64,000 nt of DNA from an uncultured Lachnospiraceae bacterium (GCA_947629385.1 CANRDO010000010.1:1-64000), one strand, 5' to 3'; counted from the stretch's first letter, positions 20,663-29,342 are shown. Translations and numbers: made by a program. Notes: generated by a model not told the origin, from the sequence alone.

Positions 20663-21307
20663 ATGAAGATAATCATGCTTGGTGCGCCGGGAGCCGGCAA
20701 GGGCACTCAGGCGAAGATGATCGCGGCAAAGTATCAGATCCCGCACATCTCCACGGGCGATATCTTCCGTTCCAATATCAAGAATGGCACGGAGCTCGGC
20801 AGGAAGGCGAAGGAGTACATGGACCAGGGTCTGCTTGTCCCGGATGAGCTGACGGTGGATCTCGTGATGGATCGACTTTCGCAGGACGACTGTCAGAGAG
20901 GCTATATTCTGGATGGCTTTCCGCGGACAATTCCGCAGGCGGAGGCTCTGACGGCGGCGCTTGCGAAGCGTGGCGAGAAGATGGACTTTGCGATTGACGT
21001 AGACGTTCCGGATGCCAACATTGTGTCCCGGATGTCCGGGCGGAGGGCGTGCACCGGATGTGGGGCGACCTACCATGTAGTTCACAACCCCTCGAAGAAG
21101 GGGGATCTGTGCGAGGTGTGCGGCGAGCCGCTGGTGCTCCGCGACGACGATAAGCCGGAGACGGTACAAAAGAGACTGAGCGTGTATCACGAGCAGACAC
21201 AGCCGCTGATCGAGTATTACAGCGGGCAGAAAATCCTGAGGACCGTGGACGGCACACAGCCGATGGACGACGTGTTTGCGGCGATCATAAAAATCCTGGA
21301 GGCGTAA
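20663..21307 (+). CDS. adk: Adenylate kinase
   Basis: Adenylate kinase (214 residues) interconverts ATP, ADP and AMP. The P-loop is GAPGAGKGTQ at 8-17, the AMP site includes STGDIFR and GFPRTIPQAE, and the LID domain carries a zinc site of four cysteines (130, 133, 150, 153). The start MKIIML follows GAGAGGTGG, and an in-frame ATG at 20621 has no site. Its position between secY and map is the classic one. Confidence 0.97.
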   Translation: MKIIMLGAPGAGKGTQAKMIAAKYQIPHISTGDIFRSNIKNGTELGRKAKEYMDQGLLVPDELTVDLVMDRLSQDDCQRGYILDGFPRTIPQAEALTAALAKRGEKMDFAIDVDVPDANIVSRMSGRRACTGCGATYHVVHNPSKKGDLCEVCGEPLVLRDDDKPETVQKRLSVYHEQTQPLIEYYSGQKILRTVDGTQPMDDVFAAIIKILEA

Positions 21308-21310
21308 CAC

Positions 21311-22066
21311 ATGTCAGTGACTATCAAAACGAGGCATGAGATCGAGCTGATGCGGGAGGCCGGGAGGCTTCTGGAGATCGTGCACAAGGAGCTTGCGGAT
21401 GCGATACGGCCCGGCATCTCCACATACGAGCTGGATAAGCTCGGCGAGAAAGTGATAAGAGGTTTCGGCTGCGTGCCCAATACTCTGAATTACAACGGGT
21501 TTCCGGCCTCCTTCTGTATTTCCGTGAACGATGAGGTCGCGCACGGGATCCCGAACAAGGGAAGGATCCTGCAGGAGGGCGATATCGTGAGCATCGACAC
21601 TGGCCTGATCTATCAGGGCATGCATTCCGACGCCGCGAGAACCTACGGCGTGGGCCGGATCTCGCCGGAGGCGCAGAAGCTGATCGACGTGACGCGTGAA
21701 TGCTTCTTCCGGGGGATACAGTTCGCGAGGGCGGGACATCGTCTTCATGAGATTTCCAACGCGATCAGCGATTACGCGGAATCGTTCGGCTACGGGGTGG
21801 TTCGCGATCTGGTGGGCCACGGGATCGGTCATGAGCTGCATGAGGATCCGCAGATCCCGAATTTCCGGCAGAGGAGCCGGGGAATCCGGCTGGTGTCGGG
21901 AATGACGCTGGCGATCGAGCCGATGATCAACGCGGGCCGCGCCGATGTGGAGTGGCTGGACGACGACTGGACGGTTGTGACGGAGGACGGAAGTCTCTCC
22001 GCGCACTACGAGAACACGGTGCTGATCACAGACGGAGAGCCGGAGATTTTGACGCTGAGCGAGTGA
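21311..22066 (+). CDS. map: Methionine aminopeptidase, type I
   Basis: MAP (251 residues) removes the initiator methionine from new proteins. The metal ligands are found in DTGLIYQGMHSDAART (two Asp), VGHGIGHELHEDPQIPN (His), TLAIEPM (Glu) and SAHYENTVLITD (Glu). There is no N-terminal zinc-finger extension. It follows adk after 3 bases and is probably co-translated with it. Confidence 0.97.
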   Translation: MSVTIKTRHEIELMREAGRLLEIVHKELADAIRPGISTYELDKLGEKVIRGFGCVPNTLNYNGFPASFCISVNDEVAHGIPNKGRILQEGDIVSIDTGLIYQGMHSDAARTYGVGRISPEAQKLIDVTRECFFRGIQFARAGHRLHEISNAISDYAESFGYGVVRDLVGHGIGHELHEDPQIPNFRQRSRGIRLVSGMTLAIEPMINAGRADVEWLDDDWTVVTEDGSLSAHYENTVLITDGEPEILTLSE

Positions 22067-22187
22067 CGAGGGCATCGTCTGCCGCCTTTGCGGCGGGAGA
22101 GCAGTTCCGCATTATAATATGAAGAAACAAAGCAGCTGCGCTCCACGGCCGCGGCGGGCGGCGAGCAGCTGTGACAGGGAGGGCGCC

Positions 22188-22475
22188 ATGAAGCAGTGGA
22201 CATCCGGGATGCTGGCCATATCGAGGGCAGGACACGACAAGGATACATTGTATATCGTATTGTCATGTGACGACACGTACGTCTGGCTGGCGGACGGCAG
22301 GAGAAGACTTCTGGAGTCGCCCAAGAAAAAGAAATGGAAGCATGTGCAGGTGATCCGGCATCTGCCGGAGGAGATTTTGGCGCAGATGAGTTCTTTTGAG
22401 CTTGACGCACATGTGAGAAAGATTTTGAAGGATTATCAGAGCCTGCAGGAGGAGCGCAGGGAAGGCAGAGCATGA
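22188..22475 (+). CDS. KOW-domain RNA-binding protein (L14e/L27e-like)
   Basis: This 95-residue protein belongs to the small KOW family regularly found between map and infA in Clostridia. It begins MKQWTSGMLAISRAGHDKD, where GxxAISRAGHDKxxxY is the KOW core, followed by a basic patch with four lysines (around 45-50) and a helical C-terminus. The start follows AGGGAGGGC at 22177; the frame is open 69 bases further upstream without a site. A role on the ribosome or in translation is inferred from family and place only. Confidence 0.85.
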   Translation: MKQWTSGMLAISRAGHDKDTLYIVLSCDDTYVWLADGRRRLLESPKKKKWKHVQVIRHLPEEILAQMSSFELDAHVRKILKDYQSLQEERREGRA

Positions 22476-22540
22476 GCTTGCCTGAGACGGTACAGAAGCC
22501 GGGAAGTTCAGTATAACAGTATATGACACAGGAGGTATTT

Positions 22541-22759
22541 ATGTCGAAAGCAGATGTCATTGATGTAGAAGGTACGGTACTCGAGAAGCTTCCGAACGCG
22601 ATGTTCCGCGTGGAGCTTGAGAACAAGCATGTGGTGCTCGCGCATATCAGCGGCAAGCTTCGCATGAATTTCATCCGTATTCTTCCGGGTGACAAGGTGA
22701 AGATCGAGATGTCCCCGTATGACCTGACAAAAGGCAGGATCATCTGGAGAGATAAGTGA
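22541..22759 (+). CDS. infA: Translation initiation factor IF-1
   Basis: IF-1 (72 residues) blocks the A-site during initiation. It is an OB-fold protein with [20 protein letters not shown] and [19 protein letters not shown]. The start at 22541 follows CAGGAGGT; the ATG 18 bases upstream is part of that leader. Length and sequence are standard. Confidence 0.97.
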   Translation: MSKADVIDVEGTVLEKLPNAMFRVELENKHVVLAHISGKLRMNFIRILPGDKVKIEMSPYDLTKGRIIWRDK

Positions 22760-22797
22760 TCTGACAGAAAAACTGGCAGAAAAAGTAAAAATAGTGC

Positions 22798-22826
22798 TTG
22801 CATAAAAAATCGCAAAATGCTATAAT
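22798..22826 (+). promoter_or_regulatory. Internal promoter before rpmJ-rpsM
   Basis: TTGCAT (22798-22803) and TATAAT (22821-22826), 17 bases apart, repeat the S10 promoter exactly in both boxes and spacing. It would supply extra transcription to rpmJ and the alpha operon genes. Confidence 0.85.
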
Positions 22827-22856
22827 AAACAACGTTCCTCTTGCGGAGGGGGTACT

Positions 22857-22883
22857 ATGCCCAAACGCAGGAGAGAAGGGTGA
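22857..22883 (+). CDS. Putative octapeptide leader ORF upstream of rpmJ
   Basis: An ORF of eight codons (Met-Pro-Lys-Arg-Arg-Arg-Glu-Gly) starts six bases after a strong ribosome-binding site (GGAGGGGG at about 22844-22851). It stops right at the rpmJ ribosome-binding site (AAAGGAGG from 22884). Such a layout could couple or attenuate rpmJ translation. It may also be chance; conservation in relatives would decide. Confidence 0.4.
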   Translation: MPKRRREG

Positions 22884-22897
22884 AAGGAGGATTTGCC

Positions 22898-23011
22898 ATG
22901 AAGGTAAGATCATCTGTGAAACCGATCTGCGAGAAGTGCAAGGTAATCAAGAGAAAAGGAAGCATCCGGATTATCTGTGAGAATCCGAAGCACAAGCAGA
23001 GACAAGGTTAA
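22898..23011 (+). CDS. rpmJ: Ribosomal protein L36
   Basis: L36 (37 residues) is the smallest 50S protein. It has the zinc ligands Cys11, Cys14, Cys27 and His32, in [16 protein letters not shown] and [19 protein letters not shown] lies 7 bases before the ATG. It has its own upstream promoter here and opens the alpha operon part. Confidence 0.96.
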   Translation: MKVRSSVKPICEKCKVIKRKGSIRIICENPKHKQRQG

Positions 23012-23386
23012 CGACCAACGGCGGAGCGCCGCGCGGTTTGCGGTGTGAAAACGGGACGGATATCCGTACCCGGACATTCAATATAACGATGGAATAGATC
23101 CGCCTGTGTCATCCGTTCAGATGGATGCGGGGCAGGCGTTGACTTATAGAGACAGTTGTAACTGTTTAGCCGGTCCGGATTTTATTTCGTTGCGATATTG
23201 ATTTTAATACTGTTCCAGGATCAGGCAGTTCAAGGCCTGTGCCGACCGCTGTGCACAGGACCAGATGCCGCGCAGGGGCGAATGACGAGGCCCGCAGCTT
23301 AATGGAGCAGAAAGGCCGTCTTTTGACGGCTGGACAGCTATGCCTGTCCCAATTAGAACCAATAAAGAAGATGGAGGAGAAATTAC
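23012..23386 (+). promoter_or_regulatory. Long structured leader before rpsM
   Basis: This 375-base gap has no ORF but several stems: CGGG/CCCG around the palindrome ACGGATATCCGT (23056-23067); CGCCTG/CAGGCG around CATCC/GGATG (23101-23138); ACAGTT/AACTGT (23152-23165); and, just before rpsM, GCCGTC-TTTT-GACGGC (23315-23330) and GGACAG/CTGTCC (23332-23349). A TTGACT at 23139 has no good -10 partner. In E. coli S4 represses the alpha operon at the rpsM leader; rpsD lies in this operon too, so a similar role is a reasonable inference. Confidence 0.55.
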
Positions 23387-23755
23387 ATGGCTCGTATTGC
23401 TGGTGTAGACTTACCAAGAGAAAAGCGTGTAGAGATCGGTTTGACCTATATCTACGGTATCGGTAGAACAAGCTCAAACAAGATCCTGGCCGCAGCGAAT
23501 GTGAATCCTGACACGCGTGTCAGAGACCTGACCGACGATGAGGTTTCGAGAATCCGCGACATCATCGACGAACACTACATGGTGGAAGGCGATCTTCGCA
23601 GAGATACCGCTCTCAACATCAAGCGTCTTCAGGAAATCGGATGCTACAGAGGCATCCGCCACAGAAGAAGCCTGCCGGTTCGCGGTCAGAACACGAAGAA
23701 CAATGCCAGAACGCGCAAGGGTCCGAAGAGAACCGTTGCGAACAAGAAGAAATAA
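23387..23755 (+). CDS. rpsM: Ribosomal protein S13
   Basis: S13 (122 residues) forms bridges between the 30S head and the 50S subunit. [20 protein letters not shown] and [20 protein letters not shown] are diagnostic, with the usual basic C-terminal tail. GGAGGAGA precedes the start. Confidence 0.98.
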   Translation: MARIAGVDLPREKRVEIGLTYIYGIGRTSSNKILAAANVNPDTRVRDLTDDEVSRIRDIIDEHYMVEGDLRRDTALNIKRLQEIGCYRGIRHRRSLPVRGQNTKNNARTRKGPKRTVANKKK

Positions 23756-23808
23756 TGAAACTCGGACACTCGTGAACAAAATTTGAGGAAAGTAGGTTAG
23801 TTTAGATT

Positions 23809-24204
23809 ATGGCTAAAAAAGTTACGAAGAAAGTGACAAAAAAGCGTATTAAGAAAAACGTTGAACGGGGACAGGCACATATCCAGGCATCCTTCAACAA
23901 CACGATCGTCACCCTGACGGATACGCAGGGGAACGCTCTGTCGTGGGCAAGTGCCGGTGGTCTTGGATTCAGAGGTTCAAGGAAATCTACTCCGTACGCA
24001 GCGCAGATGGCTGCGGAGACTGCTACAAAGGCAGCATTGGTGCATGGTCTGAAGACTGTTGATGTGTTCGTAAAAGGCCCGGGCTCGGGAAGAGAGGCGG
24101 CGATCCGCGCGCTCTCCGCAAACGGTCTTGAGGTCACCAGTATCCGCGACGTGACGGCCGTGCCGCACAACGGCTGCCGTCCGCCAAAACGCAGAAGAGT
24201 ATAA
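23809..24204 (+). CDS. rpsK: Ribosomal protein S11
   Basis: S11 (131 residues) lies on the 30S platform near the mRNA exit. [20 protein letters not shown] and [20 protein letters not shown] identify it, and the N-terminus is an unusually lysine-rich run. The upstream site is weak (GAGGAAAG), 53 bases after rpsM. Confidence 0.97.
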   Translation: MAKKVTKKVTKKRIKKNVERGQAHIQASFNNTIVTLTDTQGNALSWASAGGLGFRGSRKSTPYAAQMAAETATKAALVHGLKTVDVFVKGPGSGREAAIRALSANGLEVTSIRDVTAVPHNGCRPPKRRRV

Positions 24205-24222
24205 TCAGGGAGGTCATAGAAG

Positions 24223-24816
24223 ATGGCAGTAAACAGAGTTCCTGTTCTTAAGAGATGCAGATCACTCGGTCTTGATCCGACATATTTGGGAATTGATAAA
24301 AAATCAACGAGAGAGCTGAAGCGCGCGAATCGCAAGGTCAGTGAGTACGGCCTGCAGCTGCGCGAGAAGCAGAAGGCGAAATTCATCTACGGCGTTCTGG
24401 AGAAGCCGTTCCGCAATTACTATAAGAAGGCTGACAGAATGCAGGGCCAGACCGGTACGAACCTCATGATTCTTCTGGAGACCCGCCTTGACAACGTAAT
24501 ATTCCGCATGGGCTTTGCGAGAACCAGAATGGAAGCGCGCCAGATCGTCGACCACAAGCATGTCCTTGTGAACGGCAAGTGCGTGAACATCCCGTCTTAC
24601 ACGGTAAAGCCGGGCGATACGATCGAGATCAAGGAGAAGTGCAAGGGGTCCCAGAGATACAAGGACATTCTTGAGGCTACGAATGGACGTCTGGTGCCAG
24701 AGTGGCTGGAGGCGGATGCAGAGTCTCTGAAGGGTTCCGTTAAGGAACTCCCGAGCAGGGAAGTGATCGACGTTCCGGTCAACGAAGTGCTTATCGTCGA
24801 GCTGTATTCCAAGTAA
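24223..24816 (+). CDS. rpsD: Ribosomal protein S4
   Basis: S4 (197 residues) nucleates 30S assembly and in many bacteria feeds back on its own mRNA. The S4 RNA-binding domain contains [20 protein letters not shown] and [20 protein letters not shown]. It lacks the N-terminal zinc site of some bacterial S4 proteins. GGGAGG lies before the start. Being in the alpha operon, it is the natural candidate regulator for the rpsM leader. Confidence 0.97.
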   Translation: MAVNRVPVLKRCRSLGLDPTYLGIDKKSTRELKRANRKVSEYGLQLREKQKAKFIYGVLEKPFRNYYKKADRMQGQTGTNLMILLETRLDNVIFRMGFARTRMEARQIVDHKHVLVNGKCVNIPSYTVKPGDTIEIKEKCKGSQRYKDILEATNGRLVPEWLEADAESLKGSVKELPSREVIDVPVNEVLIVELYSK

Positions 24817-24880
24817 ACCCCTGTGCCGGATAGGATCCGGTGTTACGCACACTTTTTTTCCAGTAAGGAGGGGCGAAATA

Positions 24881-25840
24881 GTGTTCGATTTCAACAAACC
24901 TAAAATAGAAATTGCAGAAATGTCTGAGGACAAGAAGTTTGGACGGTTTGTAGTGGAGCCGCTTGAGCGGGGCTACGGAACGACCCTCGGAAATTCCCTG
25001 AGAAGGATCATGCTTTCTTCTCTGCCGGGCGCGGCAGTAAGTCAGGTCAAGATCGAGGGCGTACTGCACGAGTTCAGCTCGATCCCGGGCGTGAAGGAAG
25101 ACGTAACGGAGATCATCATGAATATCAAGTCGCTGGCGATCAAGAACACCAGCGAGACGAATGAGGCGAAGACCGCGTATATCGAATACGAAGGCGAAGG
25201 CGTGGTCACGGCGGCTGACATTCGGGTGGATCAGGACATTGAGATCATGAATCCGGATCAGGTGATCGCCACGTTGAACGGCGGCGCGGACAGCAAGCTC
25301 TATATGGAGCTTACGATTACACGTGGGCGCGGCTATGTGAGTGCCGAGAAGGGCAAGACGGAAGATACCCCGATCGGCGTGATCGCGGTAGACGCGATCT
25401 ATACGCCGGTGGAGCGTGTCAACCTCATGGTTGAGAATACGCGTGTCGGACAGATTACCGATTATGATAAGCTTACACTGGATGTATTTACGAACGCGAC
25501 GATGTCTCCGGACGACGCGGTCAGTCTCGCGGCGAAGGTACTCAGCGCGCACCTTGCGCTCTTTGTCGATCTGTCTGAGAATGCGAAGTCGGCAGAGGTC
25601 ATGATCGAGAAGGAAGACAATGAGAAGGAGAAGGTTCTGGAGATGAACATCGACGAGCTCGAGCTCTCCGTCCGCTCGTTCAATTGTCTGAAGCGCGCCG
25701 GCATCAATACGGTGGAGGAGCTTTGCAACAGGACGTCCGAGGACATGATGAAGGTCCGCAACCTCGGCCGGAAATCTCTTGAGGAAGTGCTTGGCAAGCT
25801 GAAAGAGCTTGGGCTGTCGCTGAATCCGAGCGAGGAGTAG
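24881..25840 (+). CDS. rpoA: RNA polymerase subunit alpha
   Basis: Alpha (319 residues) dimerises to start RNA polymerase assembly and touches upstream promoter DNA and activators. The N-terminal domain contains [20 protein letters not shown], and the C-terminal domain (about 245-310) contains the helix-hairpin-helix [24 protein letters not shown] start is used after AAGGAGGGG. Confidence 0.98.
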   Translation: MFDFNKPKIEIAEMSEDKKFGRFVVEPLERGYGTTLGNSLRRIMLSSLPGAAVSQVKIEGVLHEFSSIPGVKEDVTEIIMNIKSLAIKNTSETNEAKTAYIEYEGEGVVTAADIRVDQDIEIMNPDQVIATLNGGADSKLYMELTITRGRGYVSAEKGKTEDTPIGVIAVDAIYTPVERVNLMVENTRVGQITDYDKLTLDVFTNATMSPDDAVSLAAKVLSAHLALFVDLSENAKSAEVMIEKEDNEKEKVLEMNIDELELSVRSFNCLKRAGINTVEELCNRTSEDMMKVRNLGRKSLEEVLGKLKELGLSLNPSEE

Positions 25841-25933
25841 GAAAGAGAGATCAGACTTTATACAACAAACTATGGGCGCACGCAGTAAGCCCGAAGAGCA
25901 TGCGCGCGTGTTCCGAAATGGAGGAGAAGAAGA

Positions 25934-26470
25934 ATGGCAGGTTATAGAAAACTCAGCAGAACCTCTGATCAGAGAAAGGCTCTGCTCAGAAACCAGGTGA
26001 CAGCGCTGATCTACAGAGGAAGAATTGTCACCACGGAGGCGAAGGCGAAAGAGGTGCGCAAGATTGCCGAGGGCCTGATCGCGAAGGCTGTCAAAGAAGC
26101 AGACAACTACGAGACCGTCACCGTCACCGCGAAGGTAGCCCGCAAGGATAAGGACGGCAAGCGCGTCAAGGAAGTGGTGGACGGCAAGAAGGTTACCGTT
26201 TACGACGAAGTCCAGAAGGAGATCAAGAAGGATAAGCCGAGCAGACTGCACGCACGCCGTGAGATGATGAAGGTTCTTTATCCGGTGAAGGAGGTTCCCT
26301 CTGAGGCGGCCGGCAAGAAGAAAAATACCAAGGAGATCGACCTGGTGGCGAAGCTGTTCGATGAGATCGCGCCGAAGTACGCGAGCCGCAACGGCGGTTA
26401 TACCCGGATCGTCAAGCTGGGACAGCGCAAGGGCGACGGCGCTCTGGAAGTAGTTCTCGAGCTGGTATAA
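25934..26470 (+). CDS. rplQ: Ribosomal protein L17 with internal extension
   Basis: L17 lies at the tunnel exit of the 50S subunit. The ends are canonical: [20 protein letters not shown] at the start and [20 protein letters not shown] at the end. At 178 residues it is about 60 longer than the usual 112-125. Most of the surplus is a charged insert at about 56-102 (Lys/Glu/Val-rich, placed before RLHARREMM), and a smaller one follows at about 120-133. Long L17 forms are seen in Lachnospiraceae. GGAGGAG precedes the start, and the operon ends after it. Confidence 0.95.
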   Translation: MAGYRKLSRTSDQRKALLRNQVTALIYRGRIVTTEAKAKEVRKIAEGLIAKAVKEADNYETVTVTAKVARKDKDGKRVKEVVDGKKVTVYDEVQKEIKKDKPSRLHARREMMKVLYPVKEVPSEAAGKKKNTKEIDLVAKLFDEIAPKYASRNGGYTRIVKLGQRKGDGALEVVLELV

Positions 26471-26507
26471 CATTAAAGTCAGACATAGATCGAAAAGTAT
26501 GAGTAAG

Positions 26508-26565
26508 AAAGACCGCTGCAGGCGTGTTTCCGGAAAATGTGGACAGTCTGGCAAGCGGTCTTTTT
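26508..26565 (+). terminator. Terminator of the ribosomal block
   Basis: AAAGACCGCT (26508-26517) pairs with AGCGGTCTTT (26554-26563) across a 36-base loop, and five T residues overlap the end. It closes the 17-kb ribosomal transcription unit. Confidence 0.8.
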
Positions 26566-26588
26566 ATGCGTGAAATCCATAAATAGAA

Positions 26589-26618
26589 TTGACTCACTAC
26601 AAAGGGAAATGATATAAT
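26589..26618 (+). promoter_or_regulatory. Promoter of the ferredoxin-isomerase genes
   Basis: TTGACT (26589-26594) and TATAAT (26613-26618) with an 18-base spacer lie 47 bases before the ferredoxin start, immediately after the ribosomal terminator. Confidence 0.85.
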
Positions 26619-26665
26619 CTCGACAGCGATACATCGTTATGATACAAAAAAGGAGGACAATACAT

Positions 26666-27052
26666 ATGAAGAAACTGGTTGTGAAGGATAAGACTGCCTG
26701 TATGGCGTGCTTAAGCTGTGTGCGCGCATGCTCCGAGGCGTTCTACAAGGAGTTTGATCCTGCGAAATCCTGCATTCAGATCGTATCCAAGACCGGACAC
26801 GACGTGGTTGTAAAGACTTGTATCCAGTGCGGGAAGTGCGCACGGAACTGTGAGGCCGGCGCGATCAAGCAGAATGCAAAGGGCGTCTACATGATCGACA
26901 AGAAGCTCTGTACAGGCTGCGGCAAGTGCGTGGAGGTCTGTCCGATGGGCGTGATGGTGAAGGCGGAGACTTCCCCGACATCCTCGAAGTGCATCGCCTG
27001 CGGAATCTGCGCGAAGGCTTGTCCGATGGATATTTTGGAGGTGCAGGAGTGA
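26666..27052 (+). CDS. Polyferredoxin with four 4Fe-4S motifs
   Basis: This 128-residue protein has four full CxxCxxCxxxC motifs (Cys 12-22, 52-62, 82-92 and 109-119), so it can hold up to four [4Fe-4S] clusters and act as an electron carrier or as the electron-transfer subunit of a larger oxidoreductase. It resembles the iron-sulfur subunits of the HycB/DmsB group in motif arrangement but is shorter. AAAGGAGG lies before the ATG at 26666. The next gene starts one base after its stop, so the two are translationally coupled although no redox enzyme is encoded beside it. Partner unknown. Confidence 0.88.
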   Translation: MKKLVVKDKTACMACLSCVRACSEAFYKEFDPAKSCIQIVSKTGHDVVVKTCIQCGKCARNCEAGAIKQNAKGVYMIDKKLCTGCGKCVEVCPMGVMVKAETSPTSSKCIACGICAKACPMDILEVQE

Positions 27053-27053
27053 G

Positions 27054-27737
27054 ATGAAACGTTCAGAAATTAATGCGTGTATCAGGTACATGGAGAACCT
27101 GATCAACGAGCACAGATTTGAGATTCCGCCGTTCTGCAGATGGACGCCGGAGGAGTGGGAGTCGAAGGGGCACGAGTATGACGAGATCCGGGACAACATG
27201 CTCGGCTGGGATATCACGGACTATGGTCTGGAAGACTGGGAGAAGGTCGGCTTCGCGCTGATCACGATCCGCAATGGGAATCAGCATGATCCGAAGTACA
27301 AGAAGGTGTACGCAGAGAAGCTTCTCATGCTCAAGGAAGGTCAGCATTCCCCGATGCATTTTCACTGGACCAAGAGCGAGGATATCATCAACCGCGGCGG
27401 CGGCACGCTCGTCATCCACGTCTACAATGACGACGGGAACGGCGGTTTTGCGGACACGGATGTGCTCGTGAATTCGGATGGGCGCTCGTACTATGTTCCG
27501 GCGGGGACGGGAGTCGAGCTGCATCCGGGCGAGAGCATCACGCTCTGGCCGCACCAGTACCATGATTTTGATGTCAAGCCGGGCACGGGAGATGTGCTGA
27601 TCGGCGAGGTGTCGATGTGCAACGACGACAATACGGACAACCGCTTCTACGAGGAGATGGGACGCTTTCCGAAGATCGTGGAGGATGAGCCGCCTTATCG
27701 TCTGCTCTGCAATGAATATCCGCCGGCGAAGGACTGA
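27054..27737 (+). CDS. D-lyxose/D-mannose isomerase family protein
   Basis: This 227-residue cupin belongs to the D-lyxose isomerase family, which interconverts aldoses such as D-lyxose or D-mannose with the ketose. Metal ligands are visible as His102, His104 and Glu109 in SPMHFHWTKSEDIINRGGG and His167 (or His170) in LWPHQYHDFDV. It is coupled to the ferredoxin upstream and followed after 39 bases by an aldose epimerase, which suggests a small sugar-handling unit. The exact sugar is not fixed by sequence. Confidence 0.85.
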   Translation: MKRSEINACIRYMENLINEHRFEIPPFCRWTPEEWESKGHEYDEIRDNMLGWDITDYGLEDWEKVGFALITIRNGNQHDPKYKKVYAEKLLMLKEGQHSPMHFHWTKSEDIINRGGGTLVIHVYNDDGNGGFADTDVLVNSDGRSYYVPAGTGVELHPGESITLWPHQYHDFDVKPGTGDVLIGEVSMCNDDNTDNRFYEEMGRFPKIVEDEPPYRLLCNEYPPAKD

Positions 27738-27776
27738 AAAAGTAATCATGAATTTTGAACAGAGAGTGACAGGGCC

Positions 27777-28652
27777 ATGGAATATACGATAGAAAATCAG
27801 GAATTGACGGTGCGGATCAGCGACGCCGGAGCGGAGCTGCAGTCGATCCGAAGCGCGGACGGCACGGAGTACCTGTGGCAGGGGGATCCTGCGATCTGGC
27901 ACGACCGCGCGCCGAATATCTTTCCGTATGTGGCGCGGCTCACAGAGGGCAGATACACGGCGGACGGAAAGGAATACGCGATGAAGATCCATGGCTTCCT
28001 CAAATACCGGACGCTACGGATGGAAGAGCAGACAAAGAGCCGCGTTGTGTTTCGGCTGGACAGCGACGAGGAGACGCGTGCGCAGTACCCGTACGAATTC
28101 ACATACCGTATTGCTTATGAGCTGCAGGGAAACGCCCTTGTGACGACAAGCTCTGTGACAAACAACGGTGAAGCGAGGATGTATTTCGGACTCGGCGGGC
28201 ACCCGGGATTCAATGTTCCGATGGAGCAGGGGCTTGCGTTCGAGGATTATTATCTGGAATTTTCGCAGGCGGCGCAGCCGTACCGTGTGGGGTTTACCGA
28301 CACCTGCTTCCTGACGGGAAAGGATGCGCTTTATCCGCTTGAAGACGGACGACGGCTGCCGCTTCGCCATGACCTGTTTGACCGCGACGCGGTGGTTTTG
28401 AAGCATGCGGCGCGCAAGGTGCGCATCGCGAGCGACAGGGGCGGACGCAGCGTCACGGTGTCCTATCCTGATTTCCCGTATGTCGGCTTCTGGCACATGC
28501 CCCGCAGGGAGGCTCCGTATGTGTGCGTCGAGCCGTGGAGTTCGCTGCCGTCGCGCGACGGGATCGTGGAGGAATTTTCGCAGCAGGCCGACCTGATCGC
28601 GGTGGACGCGGGAAAGACATATACGAACCGCTGGACGATCGAGATCGCGTGA
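27777..28652 (+). CDS. Aldose 1-epimerase family protein (LacX-like)
   Basis: This 291-residue protein is a galactose mutarotase-like beta-sandwich enzyme, expected to interconvert alpha and beta anomers of an aldose. Recognisable parts are SIRSADGTEYLWQGDPAIWH near the N-terminus, the histidine in FGLGGHPGFNVP and the C-terminal phrase YVCVEPWSSLPSRDG. The pattern is that of the LacX/YeaD-related branch rather than GalM. The upstream site (GTGACAGGG) is weak, so it may rely on translation of the isomerase gene. Confidence 0.85.
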   Translation: MEYTIENQELTVRISDAGAELQSIRSADGTEYLWQGDPAIWHDRAPNIFPYVARLTEGRYTADGKEYAMKIHGFLKYRTLRMEEQTKSRVVFRLDSDEETRAQYPYEFTYRIAYELQGNALVTTSSVTNNGEARMYFGLGGHPGFNVPMEQGLAFEDYYLEFSQAAQPYRVGFTDTCFLTGKDALYPLEDGRRLPLRHDLFDRDAVVLKHAARKVRIASDRGGRSVTVSYPDFPYVGFWHMPRREAPYVCVEPWSSLPSRDGIVEEFSQQADLIAVDAGKTYTNRWTIEIA

Positions 28653-28702
28653 GTAAAGACAGCGGCGCTCAGATGAGAAAAGAGCTGTAGTACAGAAAAA
28701 GA

Positions 28703-28726
28703 AACGGCGGGAAGATCCCCGCCGTT
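28703..28726. terminator. Terminator after the epimerase gene
   Basis: AACGGCGGG (28703-28711) and CCCGCCGTT (28718-28726) form a 9-bp stem with a 6-base loop and are followed by a T run, with A residues on the other side. It serves the plus-strand genes and can act for the converging cyclophilin gene. Confidence 0.88.
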
Positions 28727-28820
28727 TTTCCTGTAATGCGCTGTTTTTTGTCTTTGCCTGATTCCGGGTATCCTGAGAAAACGCAGCTGCCGCAGGACTT
28801 TCGCGGCTTGTGCAGAGATG

Positions 28821-29342
28821 TCAGGCCTTCTTCGGCTCCGGATAGTCCACGCCGAAGGTCTCGACCGTCATCGAAGCGATTTTCTGCTTAGTGATCGGGC
28901 GATCCTGGAAATCTGTGTCCGTCTCGGCGATCTGATTTACGACGTCCATACCCTCGGTCACCTTGCCGAAAGCGGCGTAAGCGCCGTCGAGGTGCGGGGC
29001 GGCTTTATGCATGATGAAGAACTGGCTGCCGGCGGAGTCCGGATGCATGGCACGTGCCATAGACAGGACGCCGGGAGTGTGCGCAAGGTCATTTTTGAAG
29101 CCGTTCTGGGCAAATTCTCCGGGAATTGAGTAACCGGGGCCGCCCATGCCTGTGCCTTGCGGGCATCCGCCCTGGATCATGAAGCCGTTGATGACCCGAT
29201 GGAAGATCAGGCCGTCGTAAAAGCCCTTTTTGACGAGGCTGATGAAATTGTTGACGGAGTTTGGAGCGATCTCCGGATAGAGCTCCGCTTTGATAACGCC
29301 GCCATTTTCCATTGTGATGGTAACGATTGGATTCTGTGCCAT
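28821..29342 (-). CDS. Peptidyl-prolyl cis-trans isomerase, cyclophilin type
   Basis: This 173-residue cytosolic cyclophilin speeds prolyl bond isomerisation in protein folding. The active-site segments are FHRVINGFMIQGG (catalytic Arg) and SMARAMHPDSAGSQFFIMH. No signal peptide is present. The start MAQNPIV at 29342 follows AAAAAGGA, and an in-frame ATG 78 bases upstream is rejected because it overlaps the promoter. Confidence 0.95.
   Translation of the reverse strand: MAQNPIVTITMENGGVIKAELYPEIAPNSVNNFISLVKKGFYDGLIFHRVINGFMIQGGCPQGTGMGGPGYSIPGEFAQNGFKNDLAHTPGVLSMARAMHPDSAGSQFFIMHKAAPHLDGAYAAFGKVTEGMDVVNQIAETDTDFQDRPITKQKIASMTVETFGVDYPEPKKA

Noticed and set aside
22798-22980. A 60-codon frame overlapping rpmJ
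   Set aside because: It starts inside the promoter and runs out of frame through L36, which is certain.
24791-26554. A 587-codon open frame on the minus strand across rpoA and rplQ
   Set aside because: It is antisense to two certain genes, is very His/Arg/Leu-rich as such shadows are, and crosses the ribosomal terminator.
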